Positions 41,647 to 53,581 of a stretch of 64,000 nt of DNA are shown here, in pieces. Location: positions 496,009 to 560,008 of the forward strand of contig JAVTLE010000021.1 of NCBI GenBank assembly GCA_033439295.1, read 5' to 3'. Made by a program: the position numbers and the translations under genes. How positions within the stretch are numbered: position 1 is the first letter of the stretch; the number at the start of each line of letters is the position of its first letter. The DNA comes from Deuterostichococcus epilithicus. Taxonomy: Eukaryota; Chlorophyta; Trebouxiophyceae; Prasiolales; Stichococcaceae. The notes under the pieces are model-generated. The model worked only from the letters and a program-made list of their open reading frames with translations, did not search any database and had not been told where the DNA came from.

Positions 41647-44600
41647 ATGGTGGAGGACGCGCTAGCGCAGGCGCTGGACCTGCCCTACTGCGTGTTTGAC
41701 AGCGGGCCGTACACGCCGCCCTGCCAGGCGGAGCGCATCGCCTACTCAGCCAGCCTTGGCCTCACCGGCAGCCCGCCAGAGGACCCCCAGGTGGGGCGGG
41801 GTCTGCTTTTCGGGCTTTGAGGGGATTTGGCGCCGCTGAACGCTGCTGCCTGGTGGCAGGCTGGGTGCTGGCAGCCTCTTGGCGACTGATGTCCAGCTCG
41901 GCGCTCAGTGCTGAACGTCGCCGCTGACAGAACGTGTCGGACGTGTCCAGCAACATGGCAGTGGCGTTGGCCACAAATGCTGGGCATGACCACGCCTGTG
42001 CACTGTGCGCCCTGCGCAGATTGCCAAGATCCTGACCTCGCTGTCGAGGGTCTTCAACACCAGCAGCGTGCTGCTCACGCTGTGCGGCGAGCAGCGCGTG
42101 TGGATCCGCAACGCCATCGGCTTCTCGGCGGGCGAGTTCCCCTGGCGGTGGGCCTTTTGCGGCTGGTCGCTGGCGCCGCCGACGCCGCAGGTCCTGGTCA
42201 TCGAGGACACCCTGCGGGATGCCCGGTGAGTCGGCCCCGCCCTTGCTGCAGTCTGGCTCTTGACCACGAGAGGACCTGCAGGAAAGGACTCAGGACGATT
42301 GGGCCCTCGACCTGCAAGTTCTACAGCAGGACCCCTGCCGAACGATGCGCCTTGCCGTCTGCCACGTCTTGGCGGTCACAGCATTCTGTTGCGATGGCCT
42401 GCAGCCATCTCGCCTCTGCAAGCGAGCCTCGCTGCATGCTCATGCCCATGCGGACTCATGATTCAGGGGTATTGCGTCTGGCGCGCAGGTTTCGGGACAA
42501 CCTCGTGGTGCAGGATGAGCCGCGTATCCGGTCCTTCGCCGGTGCGCCGCTGGTGGCCAGCAACGGGCACCGCCTCGGCACGCTGTGCTTCCTGGGCCCA
42601 GCGCCCCGTGTCATCACCGCAGAGGAGGCCACCATCCTCGCCAACATGGCAGGTGCATGCCCCAGCTTCGCTGCCGCCTAGGGCCGCTGTCATGTCATGA
42701 GGCGTGCCGCAACTTCGAACAGACACACGGTGCCGCATCCGGCAGGCGGTACAGGGCAGACGGCGCCGCAGCAGAATGTATCCCGTCCAGGCAGGGGACA
42801 TGGTGTTGGTGCGGCCCTGTGGCAGCCCTGTCCTCGGCAGGAGCGGCCCGGAAAACTCTCCGTCTGCATCAAAAGCTGAAGCACGTGGTTGTTGACATGT
42901 GTTCCATCGCTTGTTGCGGCCAGAGCTGGTGGTGCGGGAGCTGGAGAAGGAGGCGGTGGTGCAGCAGCAGCGGCGCAGGTCGGGCGGCGGCCCCGGCGAG
43001 GCAGCCCCCTGGGAGAGGTACATGATGCGCAGCGTCGCCTGCTTCACCGGGCAGGGCGTCGCCTTCGTGGACACCGCGGCGCCGCTGTGGCAGGCGCTGC
43101 ACTGCAACATGGCGCTCACCGAGGTGCGTCACTCGCGGCTCCTGAAACCAGGCAGCCAAGGCGCTGTGCAGCTCATCCAGGCCGCGACTGCGTGGATGGG
43201 ATTCGTTGCCTGGGCCTGCGCACGTGAGCAGTTCTTGTCGTTTCCGGGCCGTCTGGCCTGTGTGAGGCCTGTCGTCCCCATCAACAGGCTGCAGTCAGCC
43301 TGGGAGGCTGCACTGCTGCATTGTTCCAGATCCTGCACCCCTCCGCGCCGCCGATGCCCTTCCCCGGCGTGCACCGACACAGGAGACCGGGGTCCCCTAC
43401 GACGCGGCGATCGAGCGCCCCTTCTGGGACATCTTCGCGCCGCCCTTCGAGCTGGGCTCGGAGCCGTGGCAGGCGGCGCGGGACGTGGCGGCGCGCGCCG
43501 GCGAGTTCGTAGTGCGCGGCTGCACCGTGCGCGGCTCCCCGGAGCTCGGCGTCTTCACGCTGACCTTCAGGTGCGTGTGACCACCTACCCGTCCTGTGTC
43601 TGCCGTCCGGGACATGCCGCGGGTCGACCGGCGCGCGCGCTGAGCTCCTGCCGAACCATTTCAGTTCGTGTGCTGACATCTGATTCAGCCTTGAAGTAAA
43701 GCATTTGACGGCTGCTGTCGTCCTGCAGGCCGGCGGACCGCACTGCGCTGGACGAGGACACGCAGCTCATCGGCGTACCGTCGGACGTGCCGTCGGCACT
43801 GGACTCCGCGGGGCGCTACTACTTCTGCATCGTGCGCCTGCACGAGGCCGACAGCCTGCGCACGGTTTCCGCGGCCTCCAGCAGCATCAGCCTCCAGGCG
43901 CGTGCCGGGTCCCTCGTCGTCGCGCTGCACGTGTCTGGCGGATTGCTGGTGGCTCATCGGGGTGTTGGGCATGACACCCTGCGAGGCAGAGTTGCGCATG
44001 CTCCTATCTTCTGGGCGGGGCTCACCTGGCCAGCTCCCTCCGAGGGGATCTTGCGTTCTTGGGCAGGAGCGCAACTCGACACCTTCCAGCCGCTTCAGGC
44101 AGGTACCTACACCTGGAAATTCCGGTGCCTTGATGCCTTGATGACTATGGCAGTGTCGCTGAGCTGTTCGCCACACCTCGCAGGCCCTGCAGCAGGGCCT
44201 GCGGCAGGAAGTGGAGGCGCAGACACCCATTCCCGGACTGGAGCTGGGGCCGCTGCTGGGCAAGGGCAGCTTCGGCCGCGTGTACCGCGGCAAGTTCAAA
44301 GGCAGCAGCGTGGCCGTCAAGGTGCGTAGTGCAATATCCGGCTGCCGTCGGCGTCTGCAGCCTTCCACCGCCTCAGCTCACCCCCCGCAGCGCTGCGCTG
44401 TCGCGGCCTCCGTCGGCAGCGTCTGCGCCTGCGCACCGGCCCCCGCTGCCGTTTCTGCACATCCTAAGACCGTGGTGCACGCACGCTGCACTGCCCGAGG
44501 CGCCACTCGCAGCAAATCCATATGCCAAGCGTTGAGGATCCCACTCACGCCGCGATGCTGCCGCCGCCCCATGGCCCGTGACCCCTGGGCTGCGCTCCTC

Positions 44601-47369
44601 AGGTGTGCGTCGGTGCGCTGAAGCTGGGCCGCGGCAAGGCCAACAAGCCGTGGTCGGGCGTCGAGGCGGTCACGGCACGCCGGCTGCATCACCCCTGCGT
44701 CGTGCGCACCTTCAAGCACACCGCAGTCCTTATCCAGGTGCCGAGCCCGGACCCCATGTTTCATTCGCGATTCCGCTGCCTTGCCTTGCCACATGCGCTG
44801 CTGTCTTCCGTCCCCTTGTGCTCCTCGTGTTTCGTGCACCCTCAACTGCGTCATGCCTGGCACCTTGCAGCGTCACAGTCGAAGGGTTGAGGAGGGTTGC
44901 AGCCACTGCTTCCAGCTGCACGCTTGCAGCCTTGCGGCATGGGCGTCAGTGACTGGTGCCACCCCACCAGCCACGTGCCCGACCTGGAGCCGCACAAGCC
45001 CACCCATTCCGGAAGCATACCTGCTGTTCGACACTGCACCAAAGCTTTTACTGCATTGGTAGCCTGGGGAGGGCCACCGTTTTCCGGAACCTGCATGGTT
45101 GCCACAGACCTCAATGCACCTCGTGCTGCGGCTTGCAGGAGGGCCGCGTCATCTCCAAAGCGTACACCAGCGGCGACATGGGCAGCCTGGGCTCCGAGCA
45201 GTCGGCGGCGTGGAGCGACGACGACTCGGGCAACTGGTTCGACGACCCCGACGATCCCACCTGCCAGGCAGGCGCACCTGAATGCCGACTGGGCTGCTGG
45301 GGGATGAGGGTGCCGCGCGCACCAGATGTTCGAAATTCCAGAGGGCCAGCAGCCTGGGCAACGACGACTGACTGCCCTCTGGCGCGCCAACGCAGGCAAA
45401 GCTGCAGGAGCCGACGGTGGAGATGGAGACATGGGCTGTCATGGAGTACTGCAACCGCGGCACGCTGCAGGCCGGCGTGGACAAGGTGTGCTTCCTGCGT
45501 CCTGCTGCGCTCTGCGTCCTCCTTCCAAATATGAGGGTTGCCTAGGCGACTAGTTTCAGACATAAGTCGGCCGTCTCCGACCCTGTTATGCTCCGTGCTA
45601 CCCCGTGCATGGTCTGCTGGGCAGTTGTAAGTCTCGCAGGAGCATCTGCCTGCAAAGCGACATGCGCGCCCAAGTTGGACGACCTTGCCAACATACAGTG
45701 GACGACTGCGCTGTGCGCCAGAGGTGAGGTGGCCGAACGCCCAGTGCTGTTGGCCGAGGCAATTCCGAAGGCACAGCTCGTGTGGGTGCGAGCAGGGCTA
45801 CTTCCGGATGGATCGAGCCTGCCGGCCGCCATCGCCACCAAATCTGATAGCGGTGGTGGCGACGGCGGCGCAGCTGGCGTCGGCGCTGACGTACCTGCAC
45901 GACCACGACATCATCCACGGCGACCTGTGCGGCGGCAACATCCTGCTCACCGCCAGCGACACCCAGCCGCACGGCTTTGCATGCAAGGTGGGAATCCTGT
46001 GGGGGGTGGCCGTGGCCTCTCGAGCCATGTGGGCCAGCGCCCCGAGGTGGACACGGGCATCAAGGTTCCCAACTCATGAAGGTCACCTCGGCTTCATGAA
46101 TGCGTTATCCTCACTGGGTCTCAACACCCATTGCATGCGGCCGCAGTGCCGGCTATTCTGCTGGTCCCCCGGCTGCCGGCTCTGATCGCTCTGCAACCAC
46201 TCTTACGAGCCTCGCATTGAACTTATCGCGCCGACCGTGCAGGTCGCCGACTTTGGGCTGTCTCGCGAGCTCAACTTCGAGACGCGCCTGCAGACCGCTT
46301 CGTACGGCACGGTGAGGCGGCCTCCTATGAGGCTCTTGTGCTTTCGGCCTTTGCTGATGCTCCAGCCCAACCTCGAGCCTCGAGCCCCGAAGAACCATGC
46401 CTGAACTGCCGTCCATTCTTCCTGAGGACCATGTCTGACCTGCTGTCCATTCTTCCTGAGGACCACGCCTGACCTGCTGTCCATTCTTGACACTGCTGCA
46501 GGTCACGCACATGCCGCCAGAGTTGCTGACGGAGGGCAAGCTGTCAAAGGCCGCTGACGTCTTTGCTTTTGGTGCGCACCTTGCCTGGGCCTGTTCAGAG
46601 GTCACGTGATGGCAGGGGCCGCTCGACCCTTCTGCACACGTGCTCGTCGTCACGCTCGGCCTCACTCTGCACTGGATTCGCTCTGCATGGGGCACGCAGG
46701 CAAAAAGCAGCGCAAACCTGTTCTGACCATGCTTCCCTGCCGGATGCAGGCGTCCTGTTGTGGGAGATGGTGACGGGGGTGCGTGCCTGGGCCGGCATGT
46801 CGCACACCCAGGTGGGTCCTGCATTTCGAGCAGCAGCGGCAGCATGTGCTGCGGCGTGAGCGCGGTTGCGGTTGACTGGCTGCAGCGCACCGACCGCACT
46901 GACCGAGCTGGCCGTGTTCCGGACCGAGCTGAGCTCGTTGCTCATCTCGCAACATGCCCAGCCGCCCCGCCGCAGGTCCTGGCGGCAGTGGCGATGGACG
47001 GCAAGAAACTGTCGTTCCTGCGCGGCAGCCACCCTAGCATCGTGGTGCGCCCTTTGCTGTGTGCACACCACCCAACGAAGCCCTGGCAGTTGCATAAGCG
47101 ACCCGCACAGGCGACGTGCTGCACACCAAACCCCTGCCTGCTTCCAGCGCAGACGTCCACATCGGTCCCTGCCAGATGCCAAGCCTCCTGCGCCTTATTC
47201 ATTGCGCTGGACACCCAGTCGCCAATTTCCAACGTCCTGGTGATTGCAGAAGCTGGCGGACCGGTGCATGGCGGCGGACCCGGCAGCACGGCCATCATTT
47301 CCCGAGATCGAGGATGCCCTGGACCACATCGAGCGCGAGCTCCACGCGGCAGCCGCCGCTGCCCCATGA
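41647..47369 (+). CDS. Kinase C: GAF-PAS-TKL kinase
   Basis: Exons: 41647..41790 (may begin upstream), 42020..42225, 42489..42652, 42924..43123, 43383..43570, 43729..43897, 44184..44321, 44603..44737, 45139..45267, 45396..45485, 45796..45987, 46243..46311, 46502..46571, 46750..46811, 46976..47044, 47250..47369. Total 714 codons plus stop. GAF about residues 49-175 (FSAGEFPWRWAFCGW, SFAGAPLVASNGHRLGTLCF). PAS-like about 195-330 (VACFTGQGVAFVDTAAPLW, FWDIF). Kinase about 375-700: GKGSFGRVYRG, VAVK (403), an acidic insert (SDDDSGNWFDDPDD) in the N-lobe, IIHGDLCGGNILL (HGD 562-564), DFG, MPPELLTEGKLSKAADVFAFG, final RCMAADPAARPSF. The Arg of HRD and the catalytic-loop Lys are replaced. Such proteins are likely soluble sensor kinases; the GAF ligand is unknown. 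Introns after 43897 and 45267 would need GC donors. Kinase D is its paralogue. Confidence 0.75.
46391..46492. repeat. Three 34-bp tandem repeats in a kinase C intron
   Basis: Three copies of a 34-bp unit containing tgtccattctt lie end to end in the intron between 46243..46311 and 46502..46571. They stop 9 bp before the acceptor's AG. Confidence 0.85.
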
Positions 47370-48797
47370 GAGCGGTCGCCATCATGTACGGCGTGCTGCC
47401 ATCCGCCGCAGACAGTCGTGCAATGCTGCAGGCGTGCGGCTGGGGCTGGGTGCGCCGTGGCGGCCTCCGCCGCCCTGGGGCGGGCAGGCTGTGCACTGTG
47501 CCATGCAAGTCACTCGCGGCGAGCTTGGCACGAAACTTTGTCAGTGCGCCGCCAGAGTATGAATGCTGCATGTCATGATGTGCGCCATATCTGGAGGTGC
47601 GCCAGGGTAGGCAAGCAAGTTTTGCAGCTACAATCGCATTGCGCAGGCGCACGCAAATGTGTGGTCGCCTGTGTGCGACTGCATTTTCTTCCTTTGCGGG
47701 CGAGCGGCGTTGGGCTGACGCCACAACGACGCACTCTTTTGTTTGGTTTCGAACACCCGTCTCGGTTTCGTTGGTTTTTCTTGGTGGTCAACGTTCTAGA
47801 GGTAGACTCACATAGATGATAGCAGACTTCGATGCTTCGCAGCGCTGCTTGCATGTCCGAAGATAATTTTACTAATCGGAGACTGAACATCCTCCATGCA
47901 TGCGCAGTTTGGGCCCTCTGCACCAAGCTGCTTGCCACGAAGGCAGAATGGGGCACTACGCCGCATTCATTCTTGTGCTAACATTTTGAGCCAAGTCTGA
48001 GCAGCTGCGGCAGGTGTCAACCTTCATTCCTTATGATTAGGCATCAGCTGCGGCGTGCTTCCCGCCCCGTGCTGCCTGCCTTGACTTCTGCAACTTGCAG
48101 CAATGCCTCCAGCCATCAATGAACGAATACCCTCACATCAGAGCCGTTGCTGGTGTAAGCATGACTGGCCGTGAGCCAGCCTGCCCGGGGCGGCAGTATG
48201 GTGTAGCCTGTGGGTCCCCAAATGCACCGCCGCCGATTCCGCCGCATAAACGACTCTCATAACATCTCACGAGGCTCTGCATATTGCGCATGTCCTGAAT
48301 TGCGTGTAAGGACCTCTCGCACAACTGACAGCATTACTGTCTAACACTTAGCTGCTTGGAGACTCGCTCGCGCGCTGTTCCTGTGGGAGATATTTCTTCG
48401 AGGCGGGTTGGAGGAGCGCCTCGCTCCAAGGCCTCCGTATTTAGTCGGCGACACGCGACAAGTGTCACACCTCCCCGTGGAGCGACTCTCATTGCTCGGC
48501 AGGATATCTTGTGCATCGATTTCGGTCCATGTTACAAACTCTCGGGCCTCCGACGTGTTGGACTGCGATCCCTGTCGGCTGAGCCCGGGACGTTGAGCTT
48601 GTCTGCATCGTGTCAACGTCAGAAGCAGGCTCGATATTGCAGTCTGGCACATCGTCCCCGCACAATTCGCAAACCTTGGAAGTAGCTGTGAGCTGCGCGG
48701 CTAGCGACCGCAAGCTTATCAAGCACCTACAGCCAGCGGCCGTGGGCAGCGCGACAGCCTAGCAGGTTGGGGCTGGCGGCTGCTACAAACCGCTCGC
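47370..48797. other. Intergenic region, nothing recognised
   Basis: The stretch between the stop of kinase C and the next plus-strand gene. GC is lower and only chance frames are seen. It should contain a 3' UTR and a promoter. Confidence 0.4.
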
Positions 48798-51700
48798 GTG
48801 CCTGGCCAGCTTGCACTGCCGCGGCGTCCGCCCATGCCAGCGCCAGACGCGGGGCGCCTTTTGCATTCGCCCCGCATGGCAGTCGGGCGGCTGCAGCAGC
48901 CCAGCCACCCGCCCGCGCCGCTGTCGGCACAGCAGGGGCGGGAGGCCGCCGGCTGGACGGTGCTGTCGCCACTGCTGCAGGCGTACTCCGCCGGCCTCTT
49001 CGACGGCAAACAACGGCTGTTCCTGCGCATGTTTGCGTTCGATTCGGGTGAGCTGCGATGCAGCCAGCACACGGCCTGCTAGCAGCCATCACCGTGTACT
49101 AGAGAGATTGCCCTTGCCACCAGGTCTCGGCCCAGGCGGGCCGCAATGTAAATGAGTTGTACTGCAGCAATGCCGTCTGTGCACTGCCACTGCTGACTTC
49201 CTTCCTTGCAAACCTGCTCAGGGCTGTGCCTGCGGCAGCCATGGACCGATTCCCAGTCGCCCCTGCAAGCTTGCCACTGGCATGTGCGACCACTGTCCTG
49301 TGACAACCATTGCCATCCATTGCTTGATTCAATGCTTCGGCCAGGTCTGCCGGCAGCAGCCTGGGATGCCTTCCATGTATAGCATGCTCTCATTCGTTCA
49401 TGCGTGCTGCCTGCTGCCAAGTCGCCGGTGCTTGCCTGCAGCTGCGGCCAACAGCGGCAGAGCTGGTGGCGTTCACTCGCCGCTTTTTGGGCCTGTTCAT
49501 GATCAACCGCTTTGACATACTCATGTTTCTTGAGGACGCGGGTGCGCCTCTGTTACTATCGGCCGGCATCTTGTCAAAATTCATGCCAGCTCGTCTGCAG
49601 TCTTTGGCAGGCCGCCCACTTTTGCTTGCGAATCCATCGAGTACATGTCGTTCTCAAAGCCCTGTGCAGTCAACATGCCGGAAGCCCTCCTGCATGACTT
49701 TGAGGCGCCGCGTCGACCACTGGGCTGCAGGGCTGTGGGTGGACCCTGGCAGCGGCCGCCGGCCGCTGTCGGACAGCGGCGAGGAGGAAGACTTGGACGA
49801 GGACGACGAGGAGGTCAGCTGCTGCTGAGGGCACTGCAAACGTTCATACCTCTGGACTGCACCGTTTGGCAGCTGCCGTGTACAGTGCCCCTGCACCGAG
49901 CAGCTCGACAGTGCACTGAGCTCCTCCAGTCGACAGCCTTCCCGGGCTGTGAGCGCTGCCGCTCGCCTGGCATGGTGAAGATCTAGATAACCAGCGCCCA
50001 TTGTCAATATGAGAGCTCCTACAAAGCATGGCGCCTTGCGTCCTGCTGGCAGGAGGGCCACACTCAAAGGCAGCCAAACTTCGTGTGCACAAGCCGTTCT
50101 GCCTTTGAACGGCCCAGCCGCATCATCACCCGCTGCTCGCCACCCGCAGGATGGGGATGCAGCCGAGCGGAAGTATGCGCCGGCCACCTTCGAGGCTGCG
50201 GGCGCCGCGGTCAGCGGCCTGCTGCGGCTGCTCGGCGGCGGCGGCTTCTACGGCGCGGACGACCTTGCGCCCGGTCTGCTCATGGCGCAGCAGGCAGAGG
50301 TGGAGCTGCCGCGCTGTGCGGTGCGTGCCGACTGCGCCACCACACCAGCACCGCCGCATCGTGGCCTGACAGCCTCTGGGCCCCAGCCGCGCGGCTGCCG
50401 CCACGCTGCTTCGCTGCCGGCGACACCCGCGACGGGGGGCAGGGGGGCGTGGGGCGGTGTGGCCCGCCGTGCAGAGCCTGGAGCACAGCCATTGGTCCGG
50501 CGGCAGGGGGGCTGACTTGTGCACGTTCTGTGTCGTGCAGCTGCTGGGGGCGTACCTGCCGGGGCCGCTGAACATCGTGAAGGATGTCCTCCTCGCCAAG
50601 GCCGGGTCCGAGGACGCCCAGGTGCAAATGTAATGCAGTCAAAGTGAAATGCTGCCCTGCCCCCTGCGTGCTGCACCCTGTGACGAGCTGCGCATACTCT
50701 GCGCCACGGCCAGGCGCGTGCATCCAGCCAGCCCTTGGCCGCAGCTGCCTCGCGGCGCCGCTGCGCGTGCGCACGGGATTGAGGCCTGGCCCATCAAGGC
50801 GAATGCGGCGCTGTGTTCGTTTTGTGCCGTGCTTCTTCGGGCCGTGATGCTGAGTGGCAGCAGCGATGCCTGCTGCAGCCGCCGTGCCTGTCGGAGGTGG
50901 AGGCCGGGCTGGTGGAGAAGTACCAGCACATCGCGCCACACTTCAACTTCCGCCGCGCCTGCGCCGCCGTGCTGGCCACCGACCTGCGGGTGTGTGCTGT
51001 TTGAGAGTTCCCCTCACCAAGACCGTGCTGACAATGACTCATATCCACGCTCTATCAGCAGGTACCGCATGGTGGGGCTGCCGTCAGGCATGCATGATTG
51101 GCGGGAGGGCCTTGGAAGATTCCGCGTGTGGAGCGGAGCCTTGACGTTGGCGGCACCTGCAGCCCCTCTCTCGCCATGCGCCGCCGGCACGTCAGCTTGC
51201 CGTGCAGATGGAGGCGATGTCGAATGTCACATACCCGTCTGGTGGCCCAGGTGGAGCGCAGCGAGGGGCGGCGGATGCGGGTGGTGGAGGTCGCCGGCCG
51301 GCGGCGGGTGGTGTTTCAGGAGGCGGTTGCCTGCGACGCCGCCGCCGCGTCTGGCGCCGCGGTCCCGCCCGCAGACCTGGTGCGCCCCGTTCGCGTCACG
51401 ATGCAGTGCCCGCCGTCGGCCGAGGGCAGCTCGGCACGGACGAGCGGGGGGTGCGGCTGGCTGGCGCAGTTGGTTCCGAAGGCGTGACGTCGGACGTGCT
51501 GCTGCGCTGCCAGCCCACAAGCCCGGCTAGACATGTGGGCGTGATGCCGGCCAATGGTCTGCTCGTTGACGCGCGATTCAGCAGCTCGTCCTGTCATCCT
51601 CAAACTCTGTTTCAACCGATCTAGGAGCGGATAGAGGTGGAAATGGACCCGGAGATCGGCGCGCTCCTGCTGCCCGGCATGACCGTCACGGGCCACTTCT

Positions 51701-52453
51701 CCGCCCTCTCCGATGGCTCCTGGTGCGCTGCTTTCGGAACACCGTGTCATTGTCACCTCTCGCTGCGGCTCTGCGACTCATCTAGCAGCCTGCCGGGTCT
51801 GGATCTTGACTGTCCTGTGCCGGCGCGGCACTGCGGGCGCGTTTCTGGCAATGCTTGGCCTGCCTGCGGCGCAGCGCCAGGAAGCAGGAAGCCCCCAGCT
51901 CCTGGACCTGCTTGGTGGAAAGTTGCAGAGAGAGCGGATAGAGCGCGAATCACTCGTGCGCCAGCACCAGTTAGGCTGAAGATGAGGCTTGCATGACGCG
52001 TTTTGTGCGCTGATTGCAGGTACTTCAGCCAGCCAGGTGCGGGAATTGCCTCCTGACGCTGTGTTGGTGGACTTCGACATCTGCTTGGCTGTTGGCAATG
52101 CAGTTGTTGACCCTCTGTTCAACTCCCTCATGCGTCAACAAAGGCTCTGAATTGTGTGATATGACCGCGTTGTCAAGAATCCTTTCCAGATTGCACCTCA
52201 GCAACCTCCGAGGCATGCCAGTTTGCTGACACGACCGTCGCTGCTGCATGAGGTGTCAACCATCAAAAGAGCCCGGCAAGACAGTCCTCCCCCACGGTTC
52301 GCGCCATTGGCTGTCTGACTGACGGCTTGTTCGTCCGCAGGATATGTGTGGCCGTCATACTACTACAACAACCGCAGCCGCAACACAGCGCGCGCAGATG
52401 GCTTCCTGTCGGAGCCGGACACCTCGGACGACGAGGATGACTACGGGTACTAA
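48798..52453 (+). CDS. Unrecognised intracellular protein with acidic C-terminus
   Basis: Clear coding blocks on the plus strand: up to 49047 (SPLLQAYSAGLFDGKQRLFL, RMFAFDSG), near 49450 (LGLFMINRFDILMFLEDAG), 49600-49790 (FACESIEYMSFSKPCAVNMP, EALLHDFEAPRRP, then DSGEEEDLDEDDEE), 50160-50320 (RKYAPATFEAAGAAVSGLLR), 50545-50620 (LLGAYLPGPLNIVKDVLLAK), 50870-50990 (VEKYQHIAPHFNFRRACAAV), 51245-51400 (GRRMRVVEVAGRRRVVFQEA), 51640-51720 (PEIGALLLPGMTVTGHFSAL), a 17-nt exon 52020..52036 (YFSQP) and 52341..52453 (GYVWPSYYYNNRSRNTARAD, ending DTSDDEDDYGY and stop). Two acidic stretches and an aromatic YVWPSYYY motif stand out. No signal peptide, membrane segment or family recognised. The start ATG 48798 is provisional and several junctions are not fixed. 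Confidence 0.55.
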
Positions 52454-53581
52454 GGTGTTCTGAGACCCTGGCGCTCTCGGCGGCGGCATGGCGGGCAGCA
52501 CGAACCGCTGAGGAGGTGCTCGGCCAGGAGGTGACAGACACGGTTGTGGCGGTTGCAAGCTGGCGCAGATGGGGTTCAATCTCTCCATTCATGATTTTGG
52601 CCAGAGCAGTGTGTCAGGACTGGTAGATGGCAGGGCAGCGGACGCATGTCGACATTGCGCTACGTCGCCATAGGAGGATGCCGAATAATGGCCACATGGC
52701 AACGACTGATGCAGTGGACCTAGAGTGTTGCACCATACCACAATATCTGGCACGTGATGAATTGACAGCGATTTTCTTTGAAAATTGCCACCTCAACTTC
52801 TGCCTCCTGTGCCGAGATTCAATCAGACCATAAAGCTGAGTGCGAAAGCAACCCCCTTCTCCATACGAATGCATCAAAATCTGTCTGATATCGTACACAG
52901 CATCCATACCCTCCAGATTAAATTTCTGAGACTGCATCGTGCTGGCAGGTATGGCCAGCCGGTTCCCACAAACGAATTAAATGTGTTAGAGTGAGGCAGA
53001 TGATAGCAATTGCTTGTTCCATCGCACAGCCAGTAGTAGTGCGGGCTACATGGACATTGCTGCTTTAAGGACGTTAGGCCGTCCCCGTCCAATTGCGTGG
53101 TCTGCAAAGCGAACGATCCAGCGGGAGCAGCCGCTGTTTTGCTGATACCTATCCTCCGGTTGACCGGAGGCGCCGCCCTCCTCGCTGCCTGTTGCGCGCC
53201 ATGTCGAGGCTGGAGAATCTGATGTGCCCTCACCGCGGCCACTCGGCCGCGGGTATGCCCGTGAGCTCCTGCGCCCCAAAGTGGGCGTTGAGCTGCCGCG
53301 TTTGCGCACGCAGCGTCTGCACCAGGCCGTATAGCCACACCTGTGCACAAAATAGCGTCTGCATTGAGGTCCGCCATGGCTGTGACGCTGTTGCCAGCGT
53401 CCTGACGGTTTGAAACTGCAACCGCGGGCAGCGCGGCTGCACTGACGGCACCTGCTCACACGATGCGCTACACACACCCACCCTTGGTTATTTTTGATTG
53501 AGAACCTCTCAGTGCAGTGAAGGCCCCTGATTGATGGAGGCCTCAAGCAAAGATTCGGCTGATGGTCAGCAGTCCGTTCTT
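52454..53581. other. Convergent intergenic region
   Basis: Lies between the stop of the unknown plus-strand gene and the stop of the minus-strand PC-esterase. No exon, repeat or RNA gene recognised. Confidence 0.4.
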
